Below, piece by piece: positions 1 through 8,154 of a stretch of DNA of 51,676 nucleotides. Source of the DNA: an uncultured Endomicrobiia bacterium (GTDB taxonomy: Bacteria; Elusimicrobiota; Endomicrobiia; DTEH01); NCBI GenBank assembly GCA_938074745.1, contig CALJEJ010000016.1, forward strand, positions 1 through 51,676, given 5' to 3'. The notes under the pieces are model-generated. The model did no database searches. It was not told where the DNA came from and saw only the letters and a list, made by a program, of their open reading frames with translations. The first letter of the stretch is position 1, and each line of letters begins with the position of its first letter. The translations under genes were made by a program, and so were the position numbers.

Positions 1-3000
1 TTTAGCCTCAATATAAAGATGAATATCCCTCAACTAATATTTTCTTTATCAGGTGAACTAAAAGGTTCAAAAATAAATGGAGAGATTAAAAAATTAAATA
101 ATTCTATAATAACTTTGCTTAATTTGCAAAATAATTATGGAATGTACAAGTTCAATTTTGAAACAAATTTTACCTCAGGCACGATTAAGTTAAGTTTTGA
201 AGATAACCAAAATATAACAAGATTAACTTTTGGCAGTGAAACAAATTATCTTAATAAGATAGTAAAGTATAACTTACGAACTAAAAAATTTCTATTAAAT
301 GGACATTCTTTTGATACTTATTGTGATGGAGAATTCTATGAAAGAATTTTTTTAAATAAAAGATATTATCGCGGCGATATACAAGTTAAATATTTAAATA
401 TTGACGACGTAAATATTGCTAACGAAATAAATATTGCCGCTGAAATATATCCTGATTATATTCTAAGTAGATTTGGTGACAAAGACAATTTTGTTTACGG
501 AACACTACAATATTTTTTTAAATCAAAAAATATTGTAGGTTCTGTTAGTCTAAAACAAAAATATATAAAACTGAACAAGTATACGGCCAAATTATCGTTA
601 CTTAGCAAAATTACTGGTAGAATAAAAAATTTGTCTATTGATACAGAATATAAAATTGAACCTCAGAATATTAATAGTAAACGTTTGTTCAAGTTAATCT
701 CTGGCAAAATATACAAACATGACAAAAAGATAATTTTTGTTGATAATTATTTTACAACTTCTAATAATAATTACAAATTTGATATTGAAATAAATTTAGA
801 CACATATAAAATACTAACAAAAATTTATGATATAGTATTATGGGATAAAAAACAGCTCAACGCTGAAATTGAATTTTGCTATCCTGTTTCAGCTAAGGAT
901 AAAATAAGATCTATCTCTGATTTTATTTCAAAATTCACTATTCAACAAATACAACTTTTAGGTAAGTTGTATGACAAAGAAAGTGAGATAATTTTCCAAC
1001 CAGGTTCATATATTTGGTTAAAAGAGGATGTAATAAATCTTATTCTCAAAATTAAAAATTATAAATTTAAAAATATATCTTTGTTAGGCGAAGTTAATGC
1101 AACTATTTATGATACCAGTAAAGAAAAAACAAAATTTGATATATATTTTACAAAACTTTGGGCTAATCAATACAATTTCAACAAATGCAAATTAAAAATT
1201 TTGTATGACAAAAAATTTAACAGGATAAGTTTTCTTCCAGTTGAAGATATGAAAAATATTTTAACTATGCAAGGAGAAATAGATGTTTTAGAACAACTAA
1301 AGATTAATAATTTAAGAATATATATGAACAATTCTCAAGTAGTTCTTTGTAATGGAAGAGTTGGTAAAAAACATGACCAGTTAAGTATAGAAACTACAAA
1401 ACTACCTATAGAAATAATAAAAAATGTTTTCAACATTACTTATCCTGAAATGTCTGGTTTATTAAATTCTGACATAAGAATTATTACTATGGGTACAAAA
1501 AAACGACAGTTTTTGACAAGTTTTAATTTTGAGTTGTTATATCCAGAGATTGAAAATTTGAAATTAGATAATATTAATGGGAAAGTTGTTGTTAGTGGAG
1601 AGGATGTAAACATTTATTCTGTTGTGTTAGATTTTGGCAACAGTGGTAAAATTCGTACTAAAGGGTATATGAATATCTTGACAAAAAATTTGTCTTTAGA
1701 TATTATCTCTGACAACTGTGATTTGTCAATATTTAATGGCTTTAAAAATATTATAGATACTGCCAAAGGGAAAGTTGTAATAAATACAAAAGTAAAAAAA
1801 ACTGTAGACTTGTTCTTAATAAATGGTACATTAAGAGTTATTAATGGTGAAATAAAGTTTAGTAGATATCTTAATCAATTAAGAAATTTAAATGTAGATA
1901 TAGAATTTTTAGGTGATAAATTTAGAATTAAAAATATCACTTCATTTAGTGCAGATACTCGGATAGTTGTAACTGGAGAAGGTAAATTTCCGTTAGAATA
2001 TGCTATAAATATATATACTGATGGAGAAAAAGGTGTATATGTTTCTATCCCAGAACTTACGTTTCCAGTTAACCCGTTTTTCAAATTAGCTAAAGCAGAA
2101 AAATTTTTTTCTTCATTTGGAGAACCTAAGTTTAATATAAAATTGGTTAAACAAAAAAACACATTACCTAAATTACAAGCTGAAATTGTTTTAGAAAATA
2201 CACATTTCACATATCCTTCTGAATCGGTTACGTCACAATTAAGCAAACAAGATTTTTATTATGAGATTATACTTTCAGCTGGGAGAAATACTTGGTTTGA
2301 GAATGAATATATTTCTGCTAATATTACAGGAAAACTTGAGGTAAGATATTTATCAGGTATGACAACACCACTTATTGATGGAGAAATTATGTCTGCTTAT
2401 GGCAACATAAATTTTTTAGGTCAACATTTCACACTTAAATCTGGCAAATTTCAAGTAATAAAAAACGTTCCTTATTTAGAACTTCGTGGAGAAACTACAA
2501 TAGTAGATTCTAGTGGTAGGAAAATTTCAGTAGAGTTAGTAGTAGATAAAGCACCATTAAAAGAAATTAAACCAAGATTAACTTCAATGTCCAATCCAGA
2601 ATTAACAGCAGAAAAAATAATGGCATTATTGTTAGGGGTCAGCGAAATTAAAAGAGATGATAAAGACGTTTACTCTATTGACAAAACCCAGATAGAAGCA
2701 AAAGATATTGACATTACAGTGTTTTTAAGACAGCAAATGATACGTTTGTTAGATTCTTCTTTTGTAGCACCAATTACTCAAGGTGTTCTTAAAAAATATG
2801 GTATTATTGGAACAGTTTCGTATGCTTCTACTGAAAGAAATTATGAACAAACTACAACATCACAACAATTCTCATTTTTAGATTTTATAAAAGGTACACA
2901 ATATAGTTTTGTAAAATATTTAACGCCGGATGTGTTGATAGGATATAGTGTAATTTTAGGAGAATATCAACAAAAACTTACTTTAAGGCACGAACTAGAA

Positions 3001-3144
3001 TTGGGCTATAGGTTGAAAGGTAACATTTTTCTTAAATGGATGTATTATTATGACAAATTAAACGTTTTTCGTGGGTATGACACAGGCTCAAAAATTATGG
3101 TTGAACCTGTATGGCGGTTGAAAAGATGGGACGAAGTTGAATAA
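1..3144 (+). CDS. tamB: TamB-like translocation/assembly protein (DUF490), 5' end outside window
   Basis: The reading frame is open to the first base, so the gene begins upstream; the first ATG (position 19) is probably internal. About 1047 residues are visible. They are beta-rich and low in complexity, as in the long beta-groove of TamB/AsmA-like inner-membrane to outer-membrane bridges. The last ~350 residues carry the DUF490 pattern: a G-rich segment (GEIMSAYGNINFLGQHF), then LELRGE, then the SNPELTAEKIMALLLG box seen near the C-terminus of TamB. Known role: moves lipids or assists outer-membrane protein assembly, so it implies an outer membrane. No omp85/tamA partner is visible. The N-terminal anchor cannot be checked. 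Confidence 0.82.
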   Translation, partial: FSLNIKMNIPQLIFSLSGELKGSKINGEIKKLNNSIITLLNLQNNYGMYKFNFETNFTSGTIKLSFEDNQNITRLTFGSETNYLNKIVKYNLRTKKFLLNGHSFDTYCDGEFYERIFLNKRYYRGDIQVKYLNIDDVNIANEINIAAEIYPDYILSRFGDKDNFVYGTLQYFFKSKNIVGSVSLKQKYIKLNKYTAKLSLLSKITGRIKNLSIDTEYKIEPQNINSKRLFKLISGKIYKHDKKIIFVDNYFTTSNNNYKFDIEINLDTYKILTKIYDIVLWDKKQLNAEIEFCYPVSAKDKIRSISDFISKFTIQQIQLLGKLYDKESEIIFQPGSYIWLKEDVINLILKIKNYKFKNISLLGEVNATIYDTSKEKTKFDIYFTKLWANQYNFNKCKLKILYDKKFNRISFLPVEDMKNILTMQGEIDVLEQLKINNLRIYMNNSQVVLCNGRVGKKHDQLSIETTKLPIEIIKNVFNITYPEMSGLLNSDIRIITMGTKKRQFLTSFNFELLYPEIENLKLDNINGKVVVSGEDVNIYSVVLDFGNSGKIRTKGYMNILTKNLSLDIISDNCDLSIFNGFKNIIDTAKGKVVINTKVKKTVDLFLINGTLRVINGEIKFSRYLNQLRNLNVDIEFLGDKFRIKNITSFSADTRIVVTGEGKFPLEYAINIYTDGEKGVYVSIPELTFPVNPFFKLAKAEKFFSSFGEPKFNIKLVKQKNTLPKLQAEIVLENTHFTYPSESVTSQLSKQDFYYEIILSAGRNTWFENEYISANITGKLEVRYLSGMTTPLIDGEIMSAYGNINFLGQHFTLKSGKFQVIKNVPYLELRGETTIVDSSGRKISVELVVDKAPLKEIKPRLTSMSNPELTAEKIMALLLGVSEIKRDDKDVYSIDKTQIEAKDIDITVFLRQQMIRLLDSSFVAPITQGVLKKYGIIGTVSYASTERNYEQTTTSQQFSFLDFIKGTQYSFVKYLTPDVLIGYSVILGEYQQKLTLRHELELGYRLKGNIFLKWMYYYDKLNVFRGYDTGSKIMVEPVWRLKRWDEVE

Positions 3145-3162
3145 AAATTTAATAAAATTATA

Positions 3163-3171
3163 AAGGAGGGG
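3163..3171 (+). promoter_or_regulatory. Strong Shine-Dalgarno before bioY
   Basis: An AAGGAGGGG run lies seven bases before the ATG at 3179. It confirms that start and shows that this genome uses classical SD sites for some genes. Confidence 0.8.
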
Positions 3172-3178
3172 AATTTAT

Positions 3179-3793
3179 ATGAAACATTTAACTTATGCAG
3201 ATGTAATAGAAAAAAAGATTTTTAATTCAGTAATTCCTAATTCAATAAAAGTTTTGTTGTATAAAATATTATGTATTTTAGTATTGACTTGGATAATTGC
3301 ATTATCAGCAAAAGTAAGAATAGTTTTACCATATACACCTGTACCTTTAACAATGCAAACTTTTACAGTGTTATTTTTGAGTATGCTGTTAGGGAAAAAT
3401 AGAAGTGTTATTGTAATTTTGGTGTATATAATAGAAGGAATATGTGGTTTACCTGTATTTTCTAAAGGTGCAGGGATAGGATATTTGTTGGGTCCTACTG
3501 GAGGATATATATTAGGATTTATTGTAGCAGGTTATGTTGTAGGTTGGCTGTCTGAAAAAGGTGCAGATAAAAATTTTTTTACAGCAGTAAGTGCAATGGT
3601 TATAGGTAATTTAATAATTTATTTTTTTGGTTTAACATGGTTAACGATTTTGTTGAACACAAATATAGACAAAATTCTTGTTTTAGGGATGTTCCCATTT
3701 TTATTAAGTGATTTTATAAAAATTATTTTCGCAGGAATATTGTTGCCTACAGGTTGGAAATTATTAAAAAAATATAATTTCGTTCAAATATAA
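3179..3793 (+). CDS. bioY: BioY, biotin-binding S component of an ECF transporter
   Basis: This 204-residue, very hydrophobic protein has about six membrane segments. Diagnostic BioY features are the TPVPLTMQTF stretch near residue 60, the following LLGK, and a glycine-rich LLGPTGGYILGF loop near residue 105. BioY binds biotin in the inner membrane and, with the ECF A/A'/T energising module, imports it; some BioY proteins work alone. No ecfA or ecfT gene is in the window, so the module would be encoded elsewhere. No bio operon or BirA-type operator is visible nearby. The downstream gene starts only five bases after its stop, so the two are probably cotranscribed. Confidence 0.93.
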   Translation: MKHLTYADVIEKKIFNSVIPNSIKVLLYKILCILVLTWIIALSAKVRIVLPYTPVPLTMQTFTVLFLSMLLGKNRSVIVILVYIIEGICGLPVFSKGAGIGYLLGPTGGYILGFIVAGYVVGWLSEKGADKNFFTAVSAMVIGNLIIYFFGLTWLTILLNTNIDKILVLGMFPFLLSDFIKIIFAGILLPTGWKLLKKYNFVQI

Positions 3794-3798
3794 AAATT

Positions 3799-6700
3799 GT
3801 GAATTATAAAAGACTTGGTAAATTTTTAATTTCAGTAACTTTTTTGACTACCACATATTTTTTGTTTTCACAAATACCAGCCGAAGAAAAAACTGTTGAA
3901 TTTGAAACTGTACAGCCAAGTAGTATTGAAATTAGAGGTGTGTGTGTCTTTTCAGAAGATTGGGTTGAAAAAAAACCTAATGGAACAGTAGATGTAGAAA
4001 AATCTAAACAAAACATTCTTCAGATAATACAAAATATAGCAAGTTGGAATTTTAATATTATTGTATTCCAAGCAAGAACTTTAAGTGAAGTTTTATATCC
4101 GAGTCAATACGAACCTTGGGCAAAAATTGTGAACAACACTGAGCCAGGGTTTGACCCGTTACTAATTGCAATAGAAGAGGCACATAAAAATGGTATCAAA
4201 ATTTTTCCATTAATTGACGTGTTCACACTCTATACCACAGATGAAATTCCTAAAAAAACTTTTCCTCAACATTTATATTTTTCTCACGGGCCAAATTCAA
4301 AAACAAGTTGGGTTTGTGTTCCTCAGGAAGGTTATTTAAAAGAGAAAACGTCATATTATTTTCTTTCTGCTGGAATTCCAGAGGTACAAACATATCTAAG
4401 AACAATCATTCTTGATATTGTTAAGCGATACGATATTGATGGAATAGTTTTAGACAATGTGTTATATCCTGCACAAGAATATAGTCATGATAAGATTAGT
4501 CAGCAACGATTTTTTACTCGAGGGAACCTGGCATTAAAAGAATGGTATGATTGGCAACGAGAACAACTTAATAAGTTTGTAGTAGATGTTTACTCGGAAA
4601 TTTTTTTAGAGAAACCACATATTGTAGTGGCTTATATAGTCAACGGTATTTACAACCCATATTTTTCTAAAAAATATTATTCTTACCGTAGTGGTTTTTA
4701 TGACCATTATCAAGATAGTATTCAATGGTTAAAACTTGCCGCTGCTGATTATATAATTCCAAAAATACTTGTTTATGATAAAATTGACTATTTAGAAATA
4801 ATAGAGAATTTTTTAAAATTATCCGCTACAGAGAACTTGCTTGTTGCACAAAAAGTTAGTGTTAATCAAATTGAAGAAAGTATTAACCGGATTAAATTAA
4901 CACGAGAAAAATTTGCTTGTGGTCATATATTTTTCTCATATAGAGATCTTCAAAAAAATAATTTTTTTGTGCAACTTAAAAATAGGATATTTAAAGAAAA
5001 AATTGTATTACCACAAAATTTAAAAAAACTTAACGGTGGGATAATTTTGGGTAGAGTTTTAGATGAAGACAATTTTCCCGTAGTAGATGCCTGGGTAAGT
5101 TTGCTGAAAAAAGATGAAGTTCTACAATCCTATCCTACCAGTGCAGATGGTAGGTTTTCATTCATTGTTCTTTCTACAGAACCTCTAAAACTTATTGTGG
5201 AATATGATGGCGCTGAAAAGCAAGAGATATCTGATATTGTAATTAACAAAAGAGAAATTAAAAATATAGATATAATCTTACATGGTGCCAAACAAGCCAA
5301 AAAAAGTGTATTTTACCGCATATTCTCACCACCTAACAATTCTACTACAACACAAAAAACAATTCATATTCTTGGCAGAACATTACCTACAAATAAAATA
5401 AGATTTAATGATTCAGAAGTAAAAGTATTTTCTTCAGGCGCATTTGTTATAGACAATGTTTTGTTATCTACCGGGGTAGTAAATAATTTTCAAATTACAG
5501 TTACAGATATTTATGGAAATGTGACTAGCGGGATTTATTCTATAACCCAAATACCTCAACAACCAGTCTTAAAATTGCCTCTGACATATTACAAAATTAT
5601 AGAACCATCCGAAGATATTTTACTTTTATCAGGTGATGTATTAGAAATAAAAGTTAAAGGTCCAACAAAAAGAAAGTTGTTCGCTACATATGGAGAAAAG
5701 TTAGATATACCATTAATAGAACTAATTGATGCAGAAAAACAAAACGAAGAAAGTGTTTATTATGCAAGAATAAAAATTCCTGAAGGTATTAGTGTATCTG
5801 CTGCTCCTATTACTATACAAGAAGAAACAGAACGAAGTTATATTTTCCCTTTCTGGAAGTGTAAAAATAGAACTGTTGTTCTTGAGTCAGAAATAAAATT
5901 AGAAATAAGAGATTCTTCGTATCCTATAATAGGCGAAACTATAAAACAAAAAACTGCAGTTACATATGGATTACATTATGTTCGTCTTGGTGGTCCTTTT
6001 CTTGCTGAACTTCCTAAAGGCACTAAGTTTGAAATTATTGGTAAAAAAGGTACACAATATAATATTAAGTTATCCAAATCTTTATCTGGTTGGGTCTCGC
6101 AAGAAGATGTAAAAATTTTACCTATAGGTACACCTGTCCCACACGCATATTTTACCTATATTTCTGTTTCTCGAGATAAAAATGTAGACAAAGTTTGGGT
6201 TCCGTTGAACGCAGATGTAGTGTATTCTGTCATACCTAAATTAAGTTTTAATAATCAGATATATCTTGAAGTAAATTTTTTTAATACACATTTTGCAACC
6301 ACATGGTGTACACATAAAGCAGGTTCAAAAGTTGTTGGAAAAATTTCTATAGAACAAATAGAAGATGACTGGGTTAGAATGACTATACCTATAAAGAGCA
6401 AATATTTATGGGGTTGGTGGGTAGAAAAAGTACAAAACGGAATTACAATATATGTTAAACATCCACCTAAATTTGGAAGACACAAATCTTCAAGTATTGT
6501 AAGTGGATTAACTTTTGCGATTGAAGCAGGTCATGGAGGTGAAAATATTGGTGCTATAGGTCTTATGGGAACAAAAGAAAAAACTGTAAATCTTCAACTT
6601 ACAAAATTGTTAAAAAATGTTTTTGAAAAACATAATGCAAAAGTTGTTGAACTACGTGTAGGTGATTCTAACCCTAATTTTGATGAACGGTTACAACTTG

Positions 6701-7056
6701 CATACGATAACGATGCGGTATTAATAATTTCTATTCATGCGAATGCTGGTAGTACAACAAAAGGATATTTAACTACTGGCGGTACTAGTGTGTATTATAA
6801 ATATGACCATTGCTATCTTATAGCAAAAGAAGTATATAAAGAATTACTTTCTTTGTGGGGTAAGGATTTTGGTTTAGTTGGTAATTTTAACTATTCATTA
6901 TTACGGAATACAAAAATTCCTGCAATACTTATAGAACAAGGTTTTTTAACTAATCCAGAAGACGAAGCTAAAATTCTTGATTCTAAATTTAGACAATTAC
7001 AAGCAGAAGCAATTTTACGTGGGATTGAGAAATTTCTTTCTTCCGTGAAGGAATAA
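3799..7056 (+). CDS. Exported GHL10 (DigH-like) glycosidase fused to Amidase_3 N-acetylmuramoyl-L-alanine amidase
   Basis: A 1085-residue protein with a GTG start five bases after bioY and a signal peptide (basic N-terminus, hydrophobic core about residues 8-24). Domain order as read: GHL10/DUF187 glycosyl-hydrolase-like barrel (about 45-390, with YDIDGIVLDN near 211-220); carboxypeptidase-regulatory-like beta sandwich (about 412-485); Ig-like repeat (about 508-585); SH3-like domain (about 720-775); AMIN-like beta domain (about 780-893); Amidase_3 (about 904-1083). The amidase has the expected zinc and catalytic residues: His912 in AGHGG, Glu927, His980 in SIHAN and Glu1046 in IEQGF. It should cut the bond between MurNAc and the stem peptide. 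E. coli DigH (YddW), a GHL10 enzyme, cuts peptide-free glycan strands, so both activities in one chain would make sense. Substrates are inferred. Confidence 0.88.
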   Translation: MNYKRLGKFLISVTFLTTTYFLFSQIPAEEKTVEFETVQPSSIEIRGVCVFSEDWVEKKPNGTVDVEKSKQNILQIIQNIASWNFNIIVFQARTLSEVLYPSQYEPWAKIVNNTEPGFDPLLIAIEEAHKNGIKIFPLIDVFTLYTTDEIPKKTFPQHLYFSHGPNSKTSWVCVPQEGYLKEKTSYYFLSAGIPEVQTYLRTIILDIVKRYDIDGIVLDNVLYPAQEYSHDKISQQRFFTRGNLALKEWYDWQREQLNKFVVDVYSEIFLEKPHIVVAYIVNGIYNPYFSKKYYSYRSGFYDHYQDSIQWLKLAAADYIIPKILVYDKIDYLEIIENFLKLSATENLLVAQKVSVNQIEESINRIKLTREKFACGHIFFSYRDLQKNNFFVQLKNRIFKEKIVLPQNLKKLNGGIILGRVLDEDNFPVVDAWVSLLKKDEVLQSYPTSADGRFSFIVLSTEPLKLIVEYDGAEKQEISDIVINKREIKNIDIILHGAKQAKKSVFYRIFSPPNNSTTTQKTIHILGRTLPTNKIRFNDSEVKVFSSGAFVIDNVLLSTGVVNNFQITVTDIYGNVTSGIYSITQIPQQPVLKLPLTYYKIIEPSEDILLLSGDVLEIKVKGPTKRKLFATYGEKLDIPLIELIDAEKQNEESVYYARIKIPEGISVSAAPITIQEETERSYIFPFWKCKNRTVVLESEIKLEIRDSSYPIIGETIKQKTAVTYGLHYVRLGGPFLAELPKGTKFEIIGKKGTQYNIKLSKSLSGWVSQEDVKILPIGTPVPHAYFTYISVSRDKNVDKVWVPLNADVVYSVIPKLSFNNQIYLEVNFFNTHFATTWCTHKAGSKVVGKISIEQIEDDWVRMTIPIKSKYLWGWWVEKVQNGITIYVKHPPKFGRHKSSSIVSGLTFAIEAGHGGENIGAIGLMGTKEKTVNLQLTKLLKNVFEKHNAKVVELRVGDSNPNFDERLQLAYDNDAVLIISIHANAGSTTKGYLTTGGTSVYYKYDHCYLIAKEVYKELLSLWGKDFGLVGNFNYSLLRNTKIPAILIEQGFLTNPEDEAKILDSKFRQLQAEAILRGIEKFLSSVKE

Positions 7057-7107
7057 AATTAAATTACCACTCTAATTTTCTAAAGATAAATCTGAAAGTT
7101 TTAGTTT

Positions 7108-8127
7108 ATGAAAAAGTTTTTGAGAAATATAATCTTATTTTTTAGTATAACAATCTTACAACATAATACTAATCTGTTTACACAAAAGAAGGATAAATAT
7201 CTCATTGTAACAGATATTGTAGCAAACATAAGAGCCCAACCTATAGATGCTACAACAAGTTATATAAAAGATATTTTGCAAGAAACACAAGTTTTATATA
7301 ATGAAATTTTAAAGTATAAAGATGAAATTCCAGATTGGTATTATGTAGAATGCATTGAACAACCAGAATTTACACATAATAACAAATGGGAAGGTTACCC
7401 TGGATGGATACGCAAAAAATGTGTGCGAGAAGTAGAAGAAATTGTTGATTATGATACTGTAGTGAAAAACAGCACTGCGAAAATTTTCTCTTCATCTTCT
7501 GATACAGCAAAAATACTTTTTTCTGTTTCAATAGGGACAAAATTCAAAATTTATGGTGAACAAAATGGTTTCTATAAAATAAAATTGGCAGATGGGAGAT
7601 TCGGCTGGATAAAAAAAGATGATGTTAACATAAAAAATAAAATTTACTTAGACAAAATAAGACATCAAATAATTTCTACTGCAATGCATTTTTTAGGAGT
7701 TCCATATTTATGGGGTGGCCGATGTATGTTAATGTCAGAGGTTCATCAAAAACTTAATTTAGTCACTGGTGTTGACTGTTCAGGTTTTGTTAATTTAGTT
7801 TTTCGAGCGAACCATATTATTCTTCCACGAGATGCTCATGAACAATGGATGGTAACTGAAAGAATTACAAACATAAAAGACCTACAACCAGCTGACTTAA
7901 TTTTTCTTGCAAAAAAAGAAAAACCAGAATCTATAGGTCATGTAATGATATATGTAAACGAAGAAATGTTGATAGAATCAGATACTACTTTGGAAGGAAA
8001 TGGTGTAAAAATGACAACTTATCAAAAAAAGTTTGGTGTTACATTGCCAGAATTAGCATCCCGGGATTTTTATACTACTAATGGACAAAAAGTTTATTTT
8101 GGTAGAGTGAAAGATTTAAAACGGTAA
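7108..8127 (+). CDS. Exported NlpC/P60 cysteine peptidase with SH3-like domains
   Basis: A 339-residue protein with an N-terminal hydrophobic export signal (about residues 7-17). Two SH3-like regions follow (about 30-110 and 115-175, each with a GWI motif), then an NlpC/P60 domain (about 185-335). The nucleophile is Cys224 in GVDCSGF and the base is His278 in IGHVMIY. The region before the Cys (FLGVPYLWGG) is typical of the family. Such enzymes cut gamma-D-Glu to diamino-acid bonds in stem peptides, resembling YkfC-type hydrolases. It lies 51 bases downstream of the amidase fusion and probably works on the same wall. No Shine-Dalgarno site is obvious. Confidence 0.9.
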   Translation: MKKFLRNIILFFSITILQHNTNLFTQKKDKYLIVTDIVANIRAQPIDATTSYIKDILQETQVLYNEILKYKDEIPDWYYVECIEQPEFTHNNKWEGYPGWIRKKCVREVEEIVDYDTVVKNSTAKIFSSSSDTAKILFSVSIGTKFKIYGEQNGFYKIKLADGRFGWIKKDDVNIKNKIYLDKIRHQIISTAMHFLGVPYLWGGRCMLMSEVHQKLNLVTGVDCSGFVNLVFRANHIILPRDAHEQWMVTERITNIKDLQPADLIFLAKKEKPESIGHVMIYVNEEMLIESDTTLEGNGVKMTTYQKKFGVTLPELASRDFYTTNGQKVYFGRVKDLKR

Positions 8128-8154
8128 ATAAGTTGTGGGTAACAAAATTATTTA
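8125..8154. terminator. Inverted repeat spanning two convergent stop codons
   Basis: TAAATAA (8125-8131) and its complement TTATTTA (8148-8154) flank a 16-base loop. Each arm contains a stop codon, one from the NlpC gene (+) and one from addB (-). It could be a weak two-way terminator; the stem is all A-T, so this is tentative. Confidence 0.3.

Noticed and set aside
3799-3801. A TATAAA four bases before the GTG of the amidase fusion, as another leaderless promoter.
   Set aside because: The spacing is too short, there is no good -35, and cotranscription with bioY explains expression. TATAAA is common by chance in this AT-rich sequence.
7057-7107. A terminator between the amidase fusion and the NlpC gene.
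   Set aside because: No hairpin followed by a T-run could be found in these 51 bases.
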